DNA of 64,000 bases from Gnetum montanum (lineage: Eukaryota; Streptophyta; Gnetopsida; Gnetales; Gnetaceae). A model generated the notes under the pieces. That model saw only the letters and a list, made by a program, of their open reading frames with translations. It was not told the origin of the DNA and did not search any database. Shown here piece by piece: positions 23,651 to 33,554 of the stretch (its first letter is position 1; the number at the start of each line of letters is the position of its first letter). The position numbers and the translations under genes are program-made. Where the stretch lies: assembly GCA_015680685.1 (NCBI GenBank), contig MNCI01005943.1, positions 845,028 through 909,027 on the forward strand, read 5' to 3'.

Positions 23651-26264
23651 TCCTGTGAACTTAATGTGTAGTTTCCTGCCCTCTTCACCGGTTGGGCCAA
23701 GAGAATCCACTGCCGAATGCCACTTTTTCTATTGAACCAATGAGGCTACTATTTCTGCTGCCAGGCGCTTCCCCTTTGATGCACTACCTATGCTAGAAGG
23801 AGATGCCTCACCCACATTGTCTTAGCCACAGACGGCACACGCCACCCACTCCCTAGTCGTTATTGAAAACGACTCCCTCATAGCTTTAGGAGGATCTTGG
23901 GATCAGACGATGCGAAAGACCTAGCAAATCCACGGTTTGGAGATCCGGTTACGATTCTACTACACCCAGACTCCATTCTTGTGAACCACCAGGAATTTAG
24001 AAAAATGCCACAAACAAGCTACGAAGAAGGAAAAATGCATGTTGAAATGAGACTTAAGCTTCTTGCGAAGCTTGACCATTTTAGCCTGCAGGCCTTCAGC
24101 AAGGTACTTGGCCCAGTTATATCATGTCCCCTCTTCCATAACCTCTTGCATGATCCAAGCCTACTCTATTCCAAGGATTTTTCCTTAGGAGAATAGCTTG
24201 GAGAAGGCATGAGCACAGAAGAGGGGGTAAATTGTGCCAACCACCTCTAGCTGGATCTTCTCACCATAGATGCCTTTCTACTCTTTTTTAGCCCCTAGCC
24301 ACTCCTCCATGTCCTTCTGATGTTTAGAACTCTTTTTGGATTTTTCTCCCACTGGGAGGCCATCAGAAGGAATGCCAAAAAAGTCAGCAAATAGTTGAGC
24401 ATTAATATCAAAACTCACGCGTACGTTACGCATGCACGTGTGAAAATTCTGGGCTTATTCACTGAAGGAGTTGACTAAGGCCAACATTTTGGCTATCAGG
24501 ACATCGGGGGTTACAACTTGAAATAGCTCCATCAGTCCAGCTTCTCGGAGGTTATTGGTTATGGCAGTTCAGGCTGCTCCGTGGCAAAGCCAACATTGCG
24601 CCTCACTTATATCACCATAGCTGAAGAAGATGGTGGCTGCATCATGCCCAGAGGCTATCACTGTAACCTCCCACAATTCTTTGACTATAAATATAAAATA
24701 CAAAAAAGAATAGGTTAGACAAAACAACAAAAAAATAAAATATTAAACACTATTTCATCCCGTAGGGTCACACAGTTGATCAGCGTAGCGTAACTTACTG
24801 CATCTAAAAGGTAAAGGAAATGGTGGAAGGTTCACTTGCATGTCTTCAATGGTGATGGGATGGTCTAAATTCCACTCCCTATCCAGCCATCTAGAGTCTC
24901 TACAATTGACAAAGAATTTGGCGTATTGGATAGGGTAGTGTTGGATTTCAAATCCTAGTTTTCCCAAGACACCAGCATGCACGTTGTTGATGGAAGTGAA
25001 TTTGTTTATGGCTGTTTGGGCCATGGATAATATGTCCGTATTACCTTGGAGATCATCTGCATCGATAAAGAACCTATGCCATAGAATATAGAAAATTGTT
25101 TACATCTAACACAAAATCAGATAGCAATTAACAAATCATAGCACCTTGACAGCACTTACTCGCTGGCATAATACACGGTGCCAAGTAGGTTCTGAAAAAA
25201 GGTGATGAGATGACGAGCTACAAACAATGTGTTGTAGGCATGATAACAATTAAACTTGGACATCTTCCAGATCCAGGATAAGTGCCTCAAACCCTTGATG
25301 CGCTGTTCATAATCCCTTCCACCTACGACCTCGATTGACCCATCCACTAGAAATGTTAAGATGTTCTGTGTTGATCCAACTAGCAGTGTTTCTAGAATAA
25401 TGATGGACATTTTGACTGACAGATGCAACCAAAAAATTACGCTAAAGCTACGCAACAAAAATTGCAGGAACTCCCATGCACCCATTCAGAACCAAACTGC
25501 CTCTCCCCCTACACAAGCATGGGGAGGAGGAATGTTGGCCACGGGGACATTTAAACAACATAGAATGCCTACAATGTCTAGAATGATTAGAATGGGCTTT
25601 AGCGTGACCCTTTACAATAAAACACATTACCATTAGAAAACAGTTTAGACATGCTAACAATGCCAAAACAAATCAAAAAAGCTCACAAGAATTTGCTACA
25701 CAACACTAAGGTTCTCGCTACCTTGACTCCCAGAAAATCACATGTTACACTAGAGATGCACTACCAAAATTGTCCAAACCCTTATGATGGTGCAAGGTCT
25801 GTCTATGAAAATGGTGATAAAGGTAATATGGCATTTCTCCCTAGCATAACATGCGACCATTACAGGCAAGACAATGGAAGCTCGCTTGCTCTATGCAAGG
25901 GTACAACACCTAAACTCTTGACCAGTTATGTGTTGTGTTTGTACAACATTACCCATGATCACCTAAACCCTTACGATGGTGCAAGGTCTATCCCTGACAA
26001 CGGTGATAGAGGTAATATTAAAAACTCCCATAGCGTAACTAGCACAGGTAGGTATCAATACCCAACGCAGTGCACATTTTCAAAACAAATACAAATTACA
26101 GCATAATGACAGTGAAAATGATCCAACGCATGAAGAACGACTTATTGAGCAAGTGGATGAGTCTCCCGAGTTTCGACTTGTGTCTTTGAAATTTTCCCTA
26201 GACTTTCCCGTACTTCATCGATCCTGGCCAACTTGGCATGTTTGCGTTCAGTCTTCGGTGCCAT
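23647..26264 (-). pseudogene. Antisense multi-exon gene of element B, 3' exons deleted
   Basis: On the minus strand exon 1 runs from ATG at 26262-26264 to 26146 ('MAPKTERKHAKLARIDEV'), but its donor reads AT instead of the GT found in C. Exon 2 (about 25156-25640) encodes the HAD/FCP1-like domain with 'ILDIVGIL' at the motif I position, 'WEFLQFLLRSFSVIFWLHLS', and 'NTLFVARHLITFFQNLLGTVYY' before a GTAAGTG donor. Exon 3 lies at about 24755-25075. Exon 4 (about 23880-24680) matches the middle domain of D ('RYNWAKYLAEGL' region at about 24085-24130). Everything downstream is missing relative to C, so the C-terminal acidic and coiled-coil parts are lost. Confidence 0.75.
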
Positions 26265-26459
26265 TGTTACGCCTAAATAACCTTTACGAAATTGTCAAAT
26301 TATGCTTTCCTTTTGCTTTAGCCTAACTCAACTTTGCTACGCTTGCATTTTAGCTCAAGGACGAACCATCTACTTATAAGCGTGATGGTGAAAACTTGCT
26401 ATTTTCATGCCCGATCAACATGGAATCTTCCCGAAGTGTAGTAATGTCAGTTTGACATG

Positions 26460-26740
26460 AAGCGTAAAGATTGCGTCATTAATCTAATAGATATCGCATT
26501 AATTATGGTCCGAAAAGACCCTAAACTAATGCATAGCTTATCGTCTCATAATTTGGTCGCATTAACTATGGTCTGAAAAGGCCCTAAACTAGCTCTTTAT
26601 CCACACTAGACACACCACGTTATACTTTTAGACATAGTCTGCGAGGACTTTAAGCTAGCACCTAGGAAACCTTGCTTGTTATTTTCTTACAAACTTTGTA
26701 TATTGTAATGGTCTGCTAAGACCTTAAACTGGCAGCCTTT
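26460..26740 (+). repeat. Hairpin array II of element B (between antisense gene and pol)
   Basis: Units such as 'ggtccgaaaagaccctaaactaatg' (in part) and 'GGTCtgctaaGACCTTAAACTGGCA'. Stem bases differ from array I (GGTC/GACC in place of GGCC/GGCC) but still pair, and the TTAAACT tail is kept. Confidence 0.8.
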
Positions 26741-26824
26741 TTGACATGTACCTCTAAAGCCTTGTATCATTTCACCATGTTGAGAAAAAAAATTTAACTA
26801 CTTCCTTTCTTGGTGGTTTTGTAG

Positions 26825-29800
26825 GTTGGTTTGCAAATGGACGAAGCTTTGCTTGCACCCTTAGCCCTAACAGGCCCATACAGGCAAACCTTTAGATAGC
26901 CTAATCTTGCAATGATATGGACCGACACCTCTTCCTGTGACATAACCATAGCAGCCTTGGAAGTATGCCTAGATTGGCCAGAACATTTAGCCCAAGCCCT
27001 AGACCTAGAGGCTAGTGATGTGACCGAGGATCCCCTCATTGAGGTCTTTGTGGTTACACACAAAGGAGAAAGAAAAACTCTGAAGGTCAGTTCTCTCCTT
27101 GACCAATGAATGCATAATGATATGTCTCAAGTTCTCCAAGATAACGTTGCGGTGTTCGCATGGTCGTACGAAGACATGCCGAGTTTAGACCCGCAACTAA
27201 TACAGCACAACATTGTGTTAGACCCACGTATCGAAGCAATTAGACAGAGAGCACAGAAGATTAAGCCTGAAATCATGTTGGTAGTGTGTGATGAAATCAC
27301 TAAGCTATATAAAGTTGGTTTCATCTGCGTGGTTGATTACTTAGATTGGGTGTCAAACATTGTTATCATTTCTAAGAAAACGGGAGGAATATGCATCTGT
27401 ATAGACTTTCGTAATTTGAACAAGGCAATGGTTAAAGATAATTTCCCATTACCAAGTATCAACCAACTTATCGATACAACAGCTTGACATGCTTCACTAT
27501 CCTTTTTGGATGGGTTTTTGGGATACAATCAAATCCGTATCAACCCAGAACATCAACTGACTACAACTTTCATGACCCTCTAGGGAACTTTCTATTATAC
27601 CATGATGCCTTTCGGGCTAAAAATTGCTGGAGTAACTTATCAACGTGCCATGAAATATATCTTTAGTGATTATCTCTTAGAGAGATTGAACGAATATGTA
27701 GATGACATAGCTGTTAAATCTAGGAAGTCAGTAGATCACCCTAAGTATTTAGAGTTAATCCTTAAATGATACCTTAGGCATGACCTGCGACTCAACCCAA
27801 GAAAATGTGTGTTCGAAGTCATTACTAGACGCATGTTGGGGTTTGTAGTGTCGGAGGCTCGCATACGAGTCAACCCTAATAAGGTTAGGGTCATCGTTAA
27901 CCTAGCACTGCCTACAAACCTCAAAGAACTGCGTGGGTTGCAAGGTAGGTTACAGTTTATCAAAAGGTTCATCTCGAAGTTGACAAACAAGTTACATCCC
28001 ATGCAACATCTGCTCAAGAAGAGGATTAATTTTGAATGGATCAAAGACTATCAGCGTGATTTTGATGACTTAAAGAAAGAGCTATTACATTTGCCAATGA
28101 TTTTCCTGCCACAAAGGAATCAACTCTTCTACATCTACCTGGCAAGTTCAGATATGTCCATAACTGCGTTGTTGTGTAAAAAGAGGGACGACGGGTCAGA
28201 AATCCCCATCTATTATCTAAGTTATGCTCTATTTGCATATGAAACGAGGTATAATGAAGTAGAGTGTAACTACTTGGCATTGGTTTTCATGCTCAAGAAA
28301 TATAGAAACTATCTTTTTCGCAGCGAGGTTAACATAATTTGCAAGAACAACATTCTACAGGCCATCACGAACAATTTATATGAGAGTAGTAAGATAGCCC
28401 GATGGAAAGCCATCATAGCAGAATTTGACTTACACTACATTGGCCAATCTTCTATGAAAGGCGAAGTGATAGTTGACCAACTTGTAGCATCACCTATTAA
28501 TAATCAGGTGATGATAGAGCCTGAATTTTCAGACGAACATGTATATAGTTTAAGCCCTGTATCAACAGGCCTCGAAGCGACATTACACTTTGATTTAGCT
28601 TTGACTACCAAAGATGGCAGTCCTACCACCATCATCACGCTTTCCCCTGAGGATGTTCACCCATTGGCTTACCACCTGGCGTTTCCCTGTACGAACAATG
28701 TGGTAGAATACGAGGGGCTCCTCAGGGGATTGTTAGCAGCCACAAAATTGAATGTTGAACACCTAGAAATTTGAGGCGATTCAATGCTCATTGTCAATCA
28801 GATCACAGAAGTCTATGCTTGCAAAGTCATGCATCTACAATCATATTGCGATATGGCTAAAGACCTTTTGAAACAATTTACAACGATTGACATCCGACAC
28901 GTCCTGCATAGTGAGAACACCATAGTTGATGCACTAGCTATGCTAGCTTTAAACATGCCACCAAATTTGTTTTCCACCTTGCCCACTTTAATGATGGAAT
29001 GTACAGATCTTGTCATCCAAGCGGCGCAAATCTCTTCTTTAAGTGTGGAAGGAACGCCAGAATGGTATGACAACATTAAAACCTACCTTCTACGTGGTGA
29101 ACCACCGCACAAGTTAACATCTGCACAAAAGGACATCATCCGCAAGCGTGCTAGGCAATACATCATCATCGAAGACAACACTCTATGTAGGCACTCTTTT
29201 GATGGGGTATTGTTAACCTGTGTTAATAATGACCAAACACAAAGGATAGTTAGCAAAGTCCATAAGGGACTATGTGGAGGACATATAGCCCTGTGAGCCA
29301 TGGCTGCTAAAATCAGATGCTTAAGGTATTACTAGCTGTACATGGAACAAGATTGCCTTACCAAAGTTAAGACATGTGACACATGCCAGTGTTACACAAA
29401 TCTAATACATGTGTCACCAACTAAGTTGCATACCACACAGATCACTTGGCCATTCCAACGATGGGGACTAGACATCATAGGTCCCATCATGGCTAAGTCT
29501 TCTGCAGGACTTAGTTTCATTATCACTGCCACTGAGTACTCTAGAAAATGGGTTGAGGCTATTCCCCTCTGAAAGACTACATATCAACAGGTTTGCCATT
29601 TTATCTTGGAAAACAGAGTAAAAAGGTTTAGGCTTCGCATGACTATTGTGACCGACAATGTGCCATAATTTAGTAGGACAGAAACCAAATCTTTCTGCAA
29701 TAACCTTGGTATTAAGAAATATTTTTTCTCACCATATTACCCACACAAAAATGGTCAAGAGGAAGCAAAAAACAAGGTGGTTATCAATTTAATGAAAAAA

Positions 29801-30366
29801 TGCTCAACAACAACAAGAAACTATGGCATGGGCAAATCCTCTACGTGCTATGGGCCTATCGTATGACATGTAGAACAGCTACAAGTAGGACACCATATAG
29901 CCTAGTCTAGGGATTTAAAGCAGTGTTGCCCCTTGAACTACAGGTTCCCTCACTGCAGATGGTCCTCTCCATAGTTATAAATGAGACTCAACACAACGAG
30001 TCCAGAATTGTGGATCTAGACTCAATAGAGGAGAAACGTATCCAGACACTTAATTGCATTGAGAAATATTAAGACAGCCAAAGGCAGAAGCATCATCACA
30101 ACCTACATCAGCGATCGATCAAGAAAGAAGACTTGGTCCTTAAAGCTGTTTGTGAACTAGCAAGAAAATTCTCTGCAAGCTAGGAAGGCCCCTTCCTGGT
30201 CGTCAACGCATATGACAACGAAGCATACAGGCTAGTAGACATCAACGATAATGAGCTTGCAAACCTGGTGAATCATATGTACCTAAAGCAGTACCACATT
30301 GAAATGTTAGCTCAGCTAGAACGCAAGGTAACAATCATCCACTACAACGAAAAACTGGTGCTGTAA
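26825..30366 (+). pseudogene. pol: pol of element B: RT, RNase H, archaeal-type RNase H, integrase; degenerate
   Basis: The coding region starts after an acceptor-like 'ggtggttttgtag' ending at 26824; no in-frame continuation from gag-pro exists, as in Ogre elements. RT carries 'MPFGLK' and YVDD (27695-27706). A classical RNase H domain follows ('FYIYLASSDMSITALL', lacking the usual first acidic residues). Then comes an archaeal-type RNase H in which the 'FDGAS' of C reads 'FDLAL'. Integrase has the C-x2-C of its zinc finger ('CDTCQ'), 'WGLDIIGPI' with the first catalytic aspartate, 'TDN' with the second, and a 'NGQEEA' glutamate. The C-terminal segment has 'GPFLVVNAY', resembling a GPY/F module. 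Stops include TGA at 27484, TAG at 27582, TGA at 28772-28774 and TGA at 29570-29572. An AAG|GTAA donor-like site lies at about 30329-30333, before the final stop. Confidence 0.9.
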
Positions 30367-30700
30367 CAGATGTCTGCTATGACGTAAAACTGACATTTTT
30401 TGCACGCATCTGCCATGACGCTAAACTAGCAAGGCTTTTGACCATCCACCATGACGTAAAATTGGCAATGTCAGTATTTTTCTGTTGAGATGTTAAACCA
30501 GCACAAACTTGTCCCTGGGTTAGGACACAAAACTGACACCCATAGCATGGTCTGCTAGGACCATAAACTAGTTGTTCCACCGTCTGCTATGATGTAAAAA
30601 TAGCACACTTTGATCTACCCAGACTTTAAACCAGGACCATGGTCCACTGGGACTTAAAACCAACAACGATGATCTACTAGGACCTAAAACTGGGATATGC
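30366..30700 (+). repeat. Hairpin array III of element B (after pol)
   Basis: About ten units of the type 'GTCtgctatGACgtaaaactgaca' and 'GGTCtgctaGGACCataaactag', each with a short palindromic core and an 'aaact' tail. Confidence 0.8.
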
Positions 30701-31952
30701 CAACAGACCATCCACAAAACAAGCGGGCTTGGTCATTTTTGCACAACATCCCCATTAGACAGAATGGTTAGGGCGTTGGAATAGACGCAACACCGCTACC
30801 CCCGGTATTTTACTAATTCCTCGGATATTCCAAAGGGCATACTACTAACCCCTTGGAGCTTCTACCACAACGGTCGCTTAGCAATTGCAGCTCCTGAAGT
30901 CAGCATCACCAGTTGGAGCCCCAAGGAAACTATGAACACCCATAGCCTTGGTTGACTCTAGTTGCCACCGCCGTCAGGGTCTGGCTTCTTAGATTCATCC
31001 CACAGGCTCTTTGCCTAGTTAGATGGATAAGATGAACCTGGCTGTCGACGGAAAATTCTTGAGCCGTGGTGTCAACAAAGAGATCCTTTTTTTTTTGAGG
31101 TGGTTCCCCTTCCATGACCTACGATCCCCTTTCTGCTTCAGATAGCACTTGTTTCAACAGCCTCCCCAACAGTTAGGATAGTTGCTTTTGTTTGTACTTT
31201 GTTGTGTTTTGCAGGTTACTTGCTACAATAGCGTCGTTCAAAGATGCATTCACTAGGAGGGCGAGGCGTCACAATGTTCCGAGGTGGCTACTTAGACTAG
31301 CCTAACTACTTGGGAGTGTAGACCCTACCTTTCCCCTCCNCAGACTAGCCTAACTACTTGGGAGTGTAGACCCTACCTTTCCCCTCCAGACACCTTACCT
31401 TACTTTTTCCCTCTCTTATCCTTGCAACTACCCTTACTTTCTCCTATCATTTTTACAATATGTAAACATACAGGGAGCCTTTTGCACATGATAACCATCA
31501 TGTCCATGAACTGGCATAACGTAACTCACCTCATGGAATGCCTTTGTAGGCGGGTTAATACCCTATACAGATGTAACGTAGATCATCAAAAAATGGGAAA
31601 AGATAGGCAAAATGGATGAAACACAACTCATCCAGGTCATATGGGTGTAACACAACTCGCCCAGGCAAACTCCACATATACAGTGCAATAGCATAACCTT
31701 TCGCAAAAACACCAGCAAGAAGTTATCTAATAACATGTTTGTGAGGTATCTTGCCCACACTTGAGTCTTCCCTGAACCTCTCTCCCTCATACTTGTAAAA
31801 TCCCTCTTCTTCTCCTCATGTTCCCAAACTTTGCACTTCCATGTTTGACAGAGCAACATCCAAGTAGTAGCAGATGAACAATGCTAGCATCTTTACATTA
31901 GTGATGTTTCGCATTCTTCGTTGATGTCTCTCGAGCAAGCCCTCCAAACGTC
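30701..31952 (+). other. 3' untranslated region of element B
   Basis: No gene recognised. A good acceptor-like 'ttgttgtgttttgcag' ends at 31214 and could pair with the GTAA site at the end of pol to remove array III from the RNA. A 46-bp direct duplication (31294-31339 and 31342-31387) surrounds an unknown base at 31340 and is probably an assembly join. The stretch 31880-31952 aligns with A at 11635-11695. Confidence 0.55.
31294..31387. repeat. 46-bp direct duplication around an ambiguous base
   Basis: The same 46 bases, starting 'agactagcctaactac', occur at 31294-31339 and 31342-31387, separated by 'nc'. Exact duplication at an unknown base is what an unmerged contig overlap looks like. Confidence 0.8.
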
Positions 31953-31968
31953 AATGAAGAGGGGCCAT
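31953..31968 (+). promoter_or_regulatory. Polypurine tract of element B
   Basis: 'aatgaagaggggccat' directly before LTR start TGAAATGCC, at the same place as in A and D. Confidence 0.75.
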
Positions 31969-33299
31969 TGAAATGCCGTGAAATTTCAATACCTTGATGA
32001 TTCAAAAAAGTCTCGAAGTTTAGGCAAGGCTTTCCAAAAGTGCAGCGTCAAGACATCCGAGCGATGGAAGCACCGAAAATAGTTGCACATCTTAGCAAGT
32101 TTTTTTTGGCTAAGGGCTTGCTACGCTACCCTACGCAGCTCAACATAACAAACTTTAGGAGGATAGAATAGAATAAGGGATGCATGGTGACAACACTTCA
32201 ACTTTGTAAGTTAACCATGCTTCAAAACCTTAACTTTTTGCATGTTATGCAGCGTTACGCTATGTAGCATAGCGCAGTGTAACGCAAGCAACACAGTTGA
32301 TATAGCCACAAGTACAAGGATAACAAAATTCAAACAGTAGCAGTCATTACACAATGATAAGCTTCCTAGCATATCATAGCGTAGCCGTGGGATAGTTTAT
32401 TCTTTTTCAACGAAGATTTTGAATTCCTTCAACATGAAAGAGAAGGATAACAATTTTCTTTTTTTAAAAGGGTATTTACACTATGCTATGCTTCAGAGCA
32501 TAGCATAGCATAGCGTCACAAGCTTCAGCTGCAACATGCTAGGTCAATGACATTCTGCGGGCCTAGGACACGTGTCATCTAAACCGCGTTCTTCTCCTAC
32601 CCTAATCCTATAAATACCCCAGCAGACAATGCTCAAAGGGTTGGCAAAAAAACAAAGAGAGTTGGAAATAGAAGAAAAGAGGTTCAAAAATTTGAAGCAG
32701 TTGATGAAAGTTGGCAAGAGCATCGATGGTGATAGAGAGAAGCTTTTTGGCCAGAAAATTGCAAGTTAGTAAACATTTTGCTTAGAGCATGACTCCCTTG
32801 TGCCCAGATTGGCTAGTGAACAAGGTAGATTGGCCTCTTACTTGTTTAATCTCTAAATAGCTTCTTATTCCTGGTGGATACTTCGTCCAAATTGGAGTCC
32901 AGTTGCAAATGTCATTGTATTCATCATATTTGTCCATAAGATAGATCCCAAATCTTAGGATCGTGCATTTTCTAAATTCAATTCATTGCATATTTTTTAC
33001 ATTGATTTTTACCATCGTTTTGCATAGTTTACATCGTTTTCATTACCTTCAAGATCCGTTCTTGGAGTAGATCTCATTTTCTTGTCAGTTGGTATTACGT
33101 TCTCATATCAAATCGTTAGCTCATTATGTGATCATTAACAAATTTACTAACCGAGTAAGTCCCTGTCTGATTGACAAGACCGTTTAGGGTACCTTGGATT
33201 TGTTTTCTCTAGCATGGCCCTTGCATGGATCCAGGGTTGAAATTGTGTACATAGAAATCCTCTCGGTGTTTCCAGAAACCGATGTTTTCCATCATTACA
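31969..33299 (+). repeat. LTR shared by B (3') and C (5')
   Basis: About 1.33 kb, starting TGAAATGCC after the polypurine tract of B and ending 'attaca' before the primer site of C. U3 at 32100-32530 holds 'GCTACGCTACCCTACGC', 'TTACGCTATG' and similar words. It has features of both a 3' and a 5' LTR, which is the signature of a tandem array. Confidence 0.85.
32609..32616 (+). promoter_or_regulatory. TATA box in the B/C LTR
   Basis: TATAAATA followed by 'ccccagcag'; equivalent to 12755-12762 in A. Confidence 0.65.
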
Positions 33300-33305
33300 G
33301 TTTTC

Positions 33306-33323
33306 TGGCACTAGAAGGAGGGC
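33306..33323 (+). promoter_or_regulatory. Primer-binding site of C (tRNA-Asn)
   Basis: TGGCACTAGAAGGAGGGC, six bases after the LTR. It has one mismatch to the complement of plant tRNA-Asn, and the match runs on perfectly through 33335 ('ttgaacctccga') into the T-loop and T-stem, giving about 30 bases with a single mismatch. Confidence 0.8.
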
Positions 33324-33554
33324 TTGAACCTCCGATCTGCTTTTCACAGGTAGTCCTGTAAGCTGTCTGTACCCATTATCGAGTAGCGTAAATGTGATAC
33401 CTCTGTGGTTTTTTACGTGATCGTGTGGTACAGATGAGTCACTCCGGCGATTCCTCTAGGATCCAGTAGGACAGAAAACCCACGTTTTCCTTTAGCCCAC
33501 TTTTGCCTTTGTGATCCTTATCCCCATTAGCATTACCTTCTAGCTACATAGAGA

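Larger units (their letters stand above)
18122..33299 (+). mobile_element. Element B: Tat/Ogre-like Ty3/gypsy retrotransposon, first unit of a tandem
   Basis: Bounded by two LTRs (18122-19443 and 31969-33299) that differ by roughly one base in ten in the stretch compared. It contains every part: tRNA-Asn primer site, gag-pro, array I, antisense gene remnant, array II, pol, array III, polypurine tract. The right LTR is followed directly by another primer site and the interior of element C instead of by a target duplication, so B and C form an LTR-interior-LTR-interior tandem. All coding parts carry stops. The B antisense gene has lost its 3' exons by deletion. Confidence 0.85.

Noticed and set aside
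25651-26106. A 151-codon open frame on the plus strand, matched by a 139-codon frame in C (59210-59629)
   Set aside because: The two copies differ at many amino-acid positions, about as expected from neutral decay of similar DNA. The frame also overlaps exon 1/intron 1 of the antisense gene and contains the internal duplication, so it is more likely chance than coding.
30755-30830. A tRNA-like stretch after array III of B
   Set aside because: It does not fold into a cloverleaf with the conserved D- and T-loop bases.
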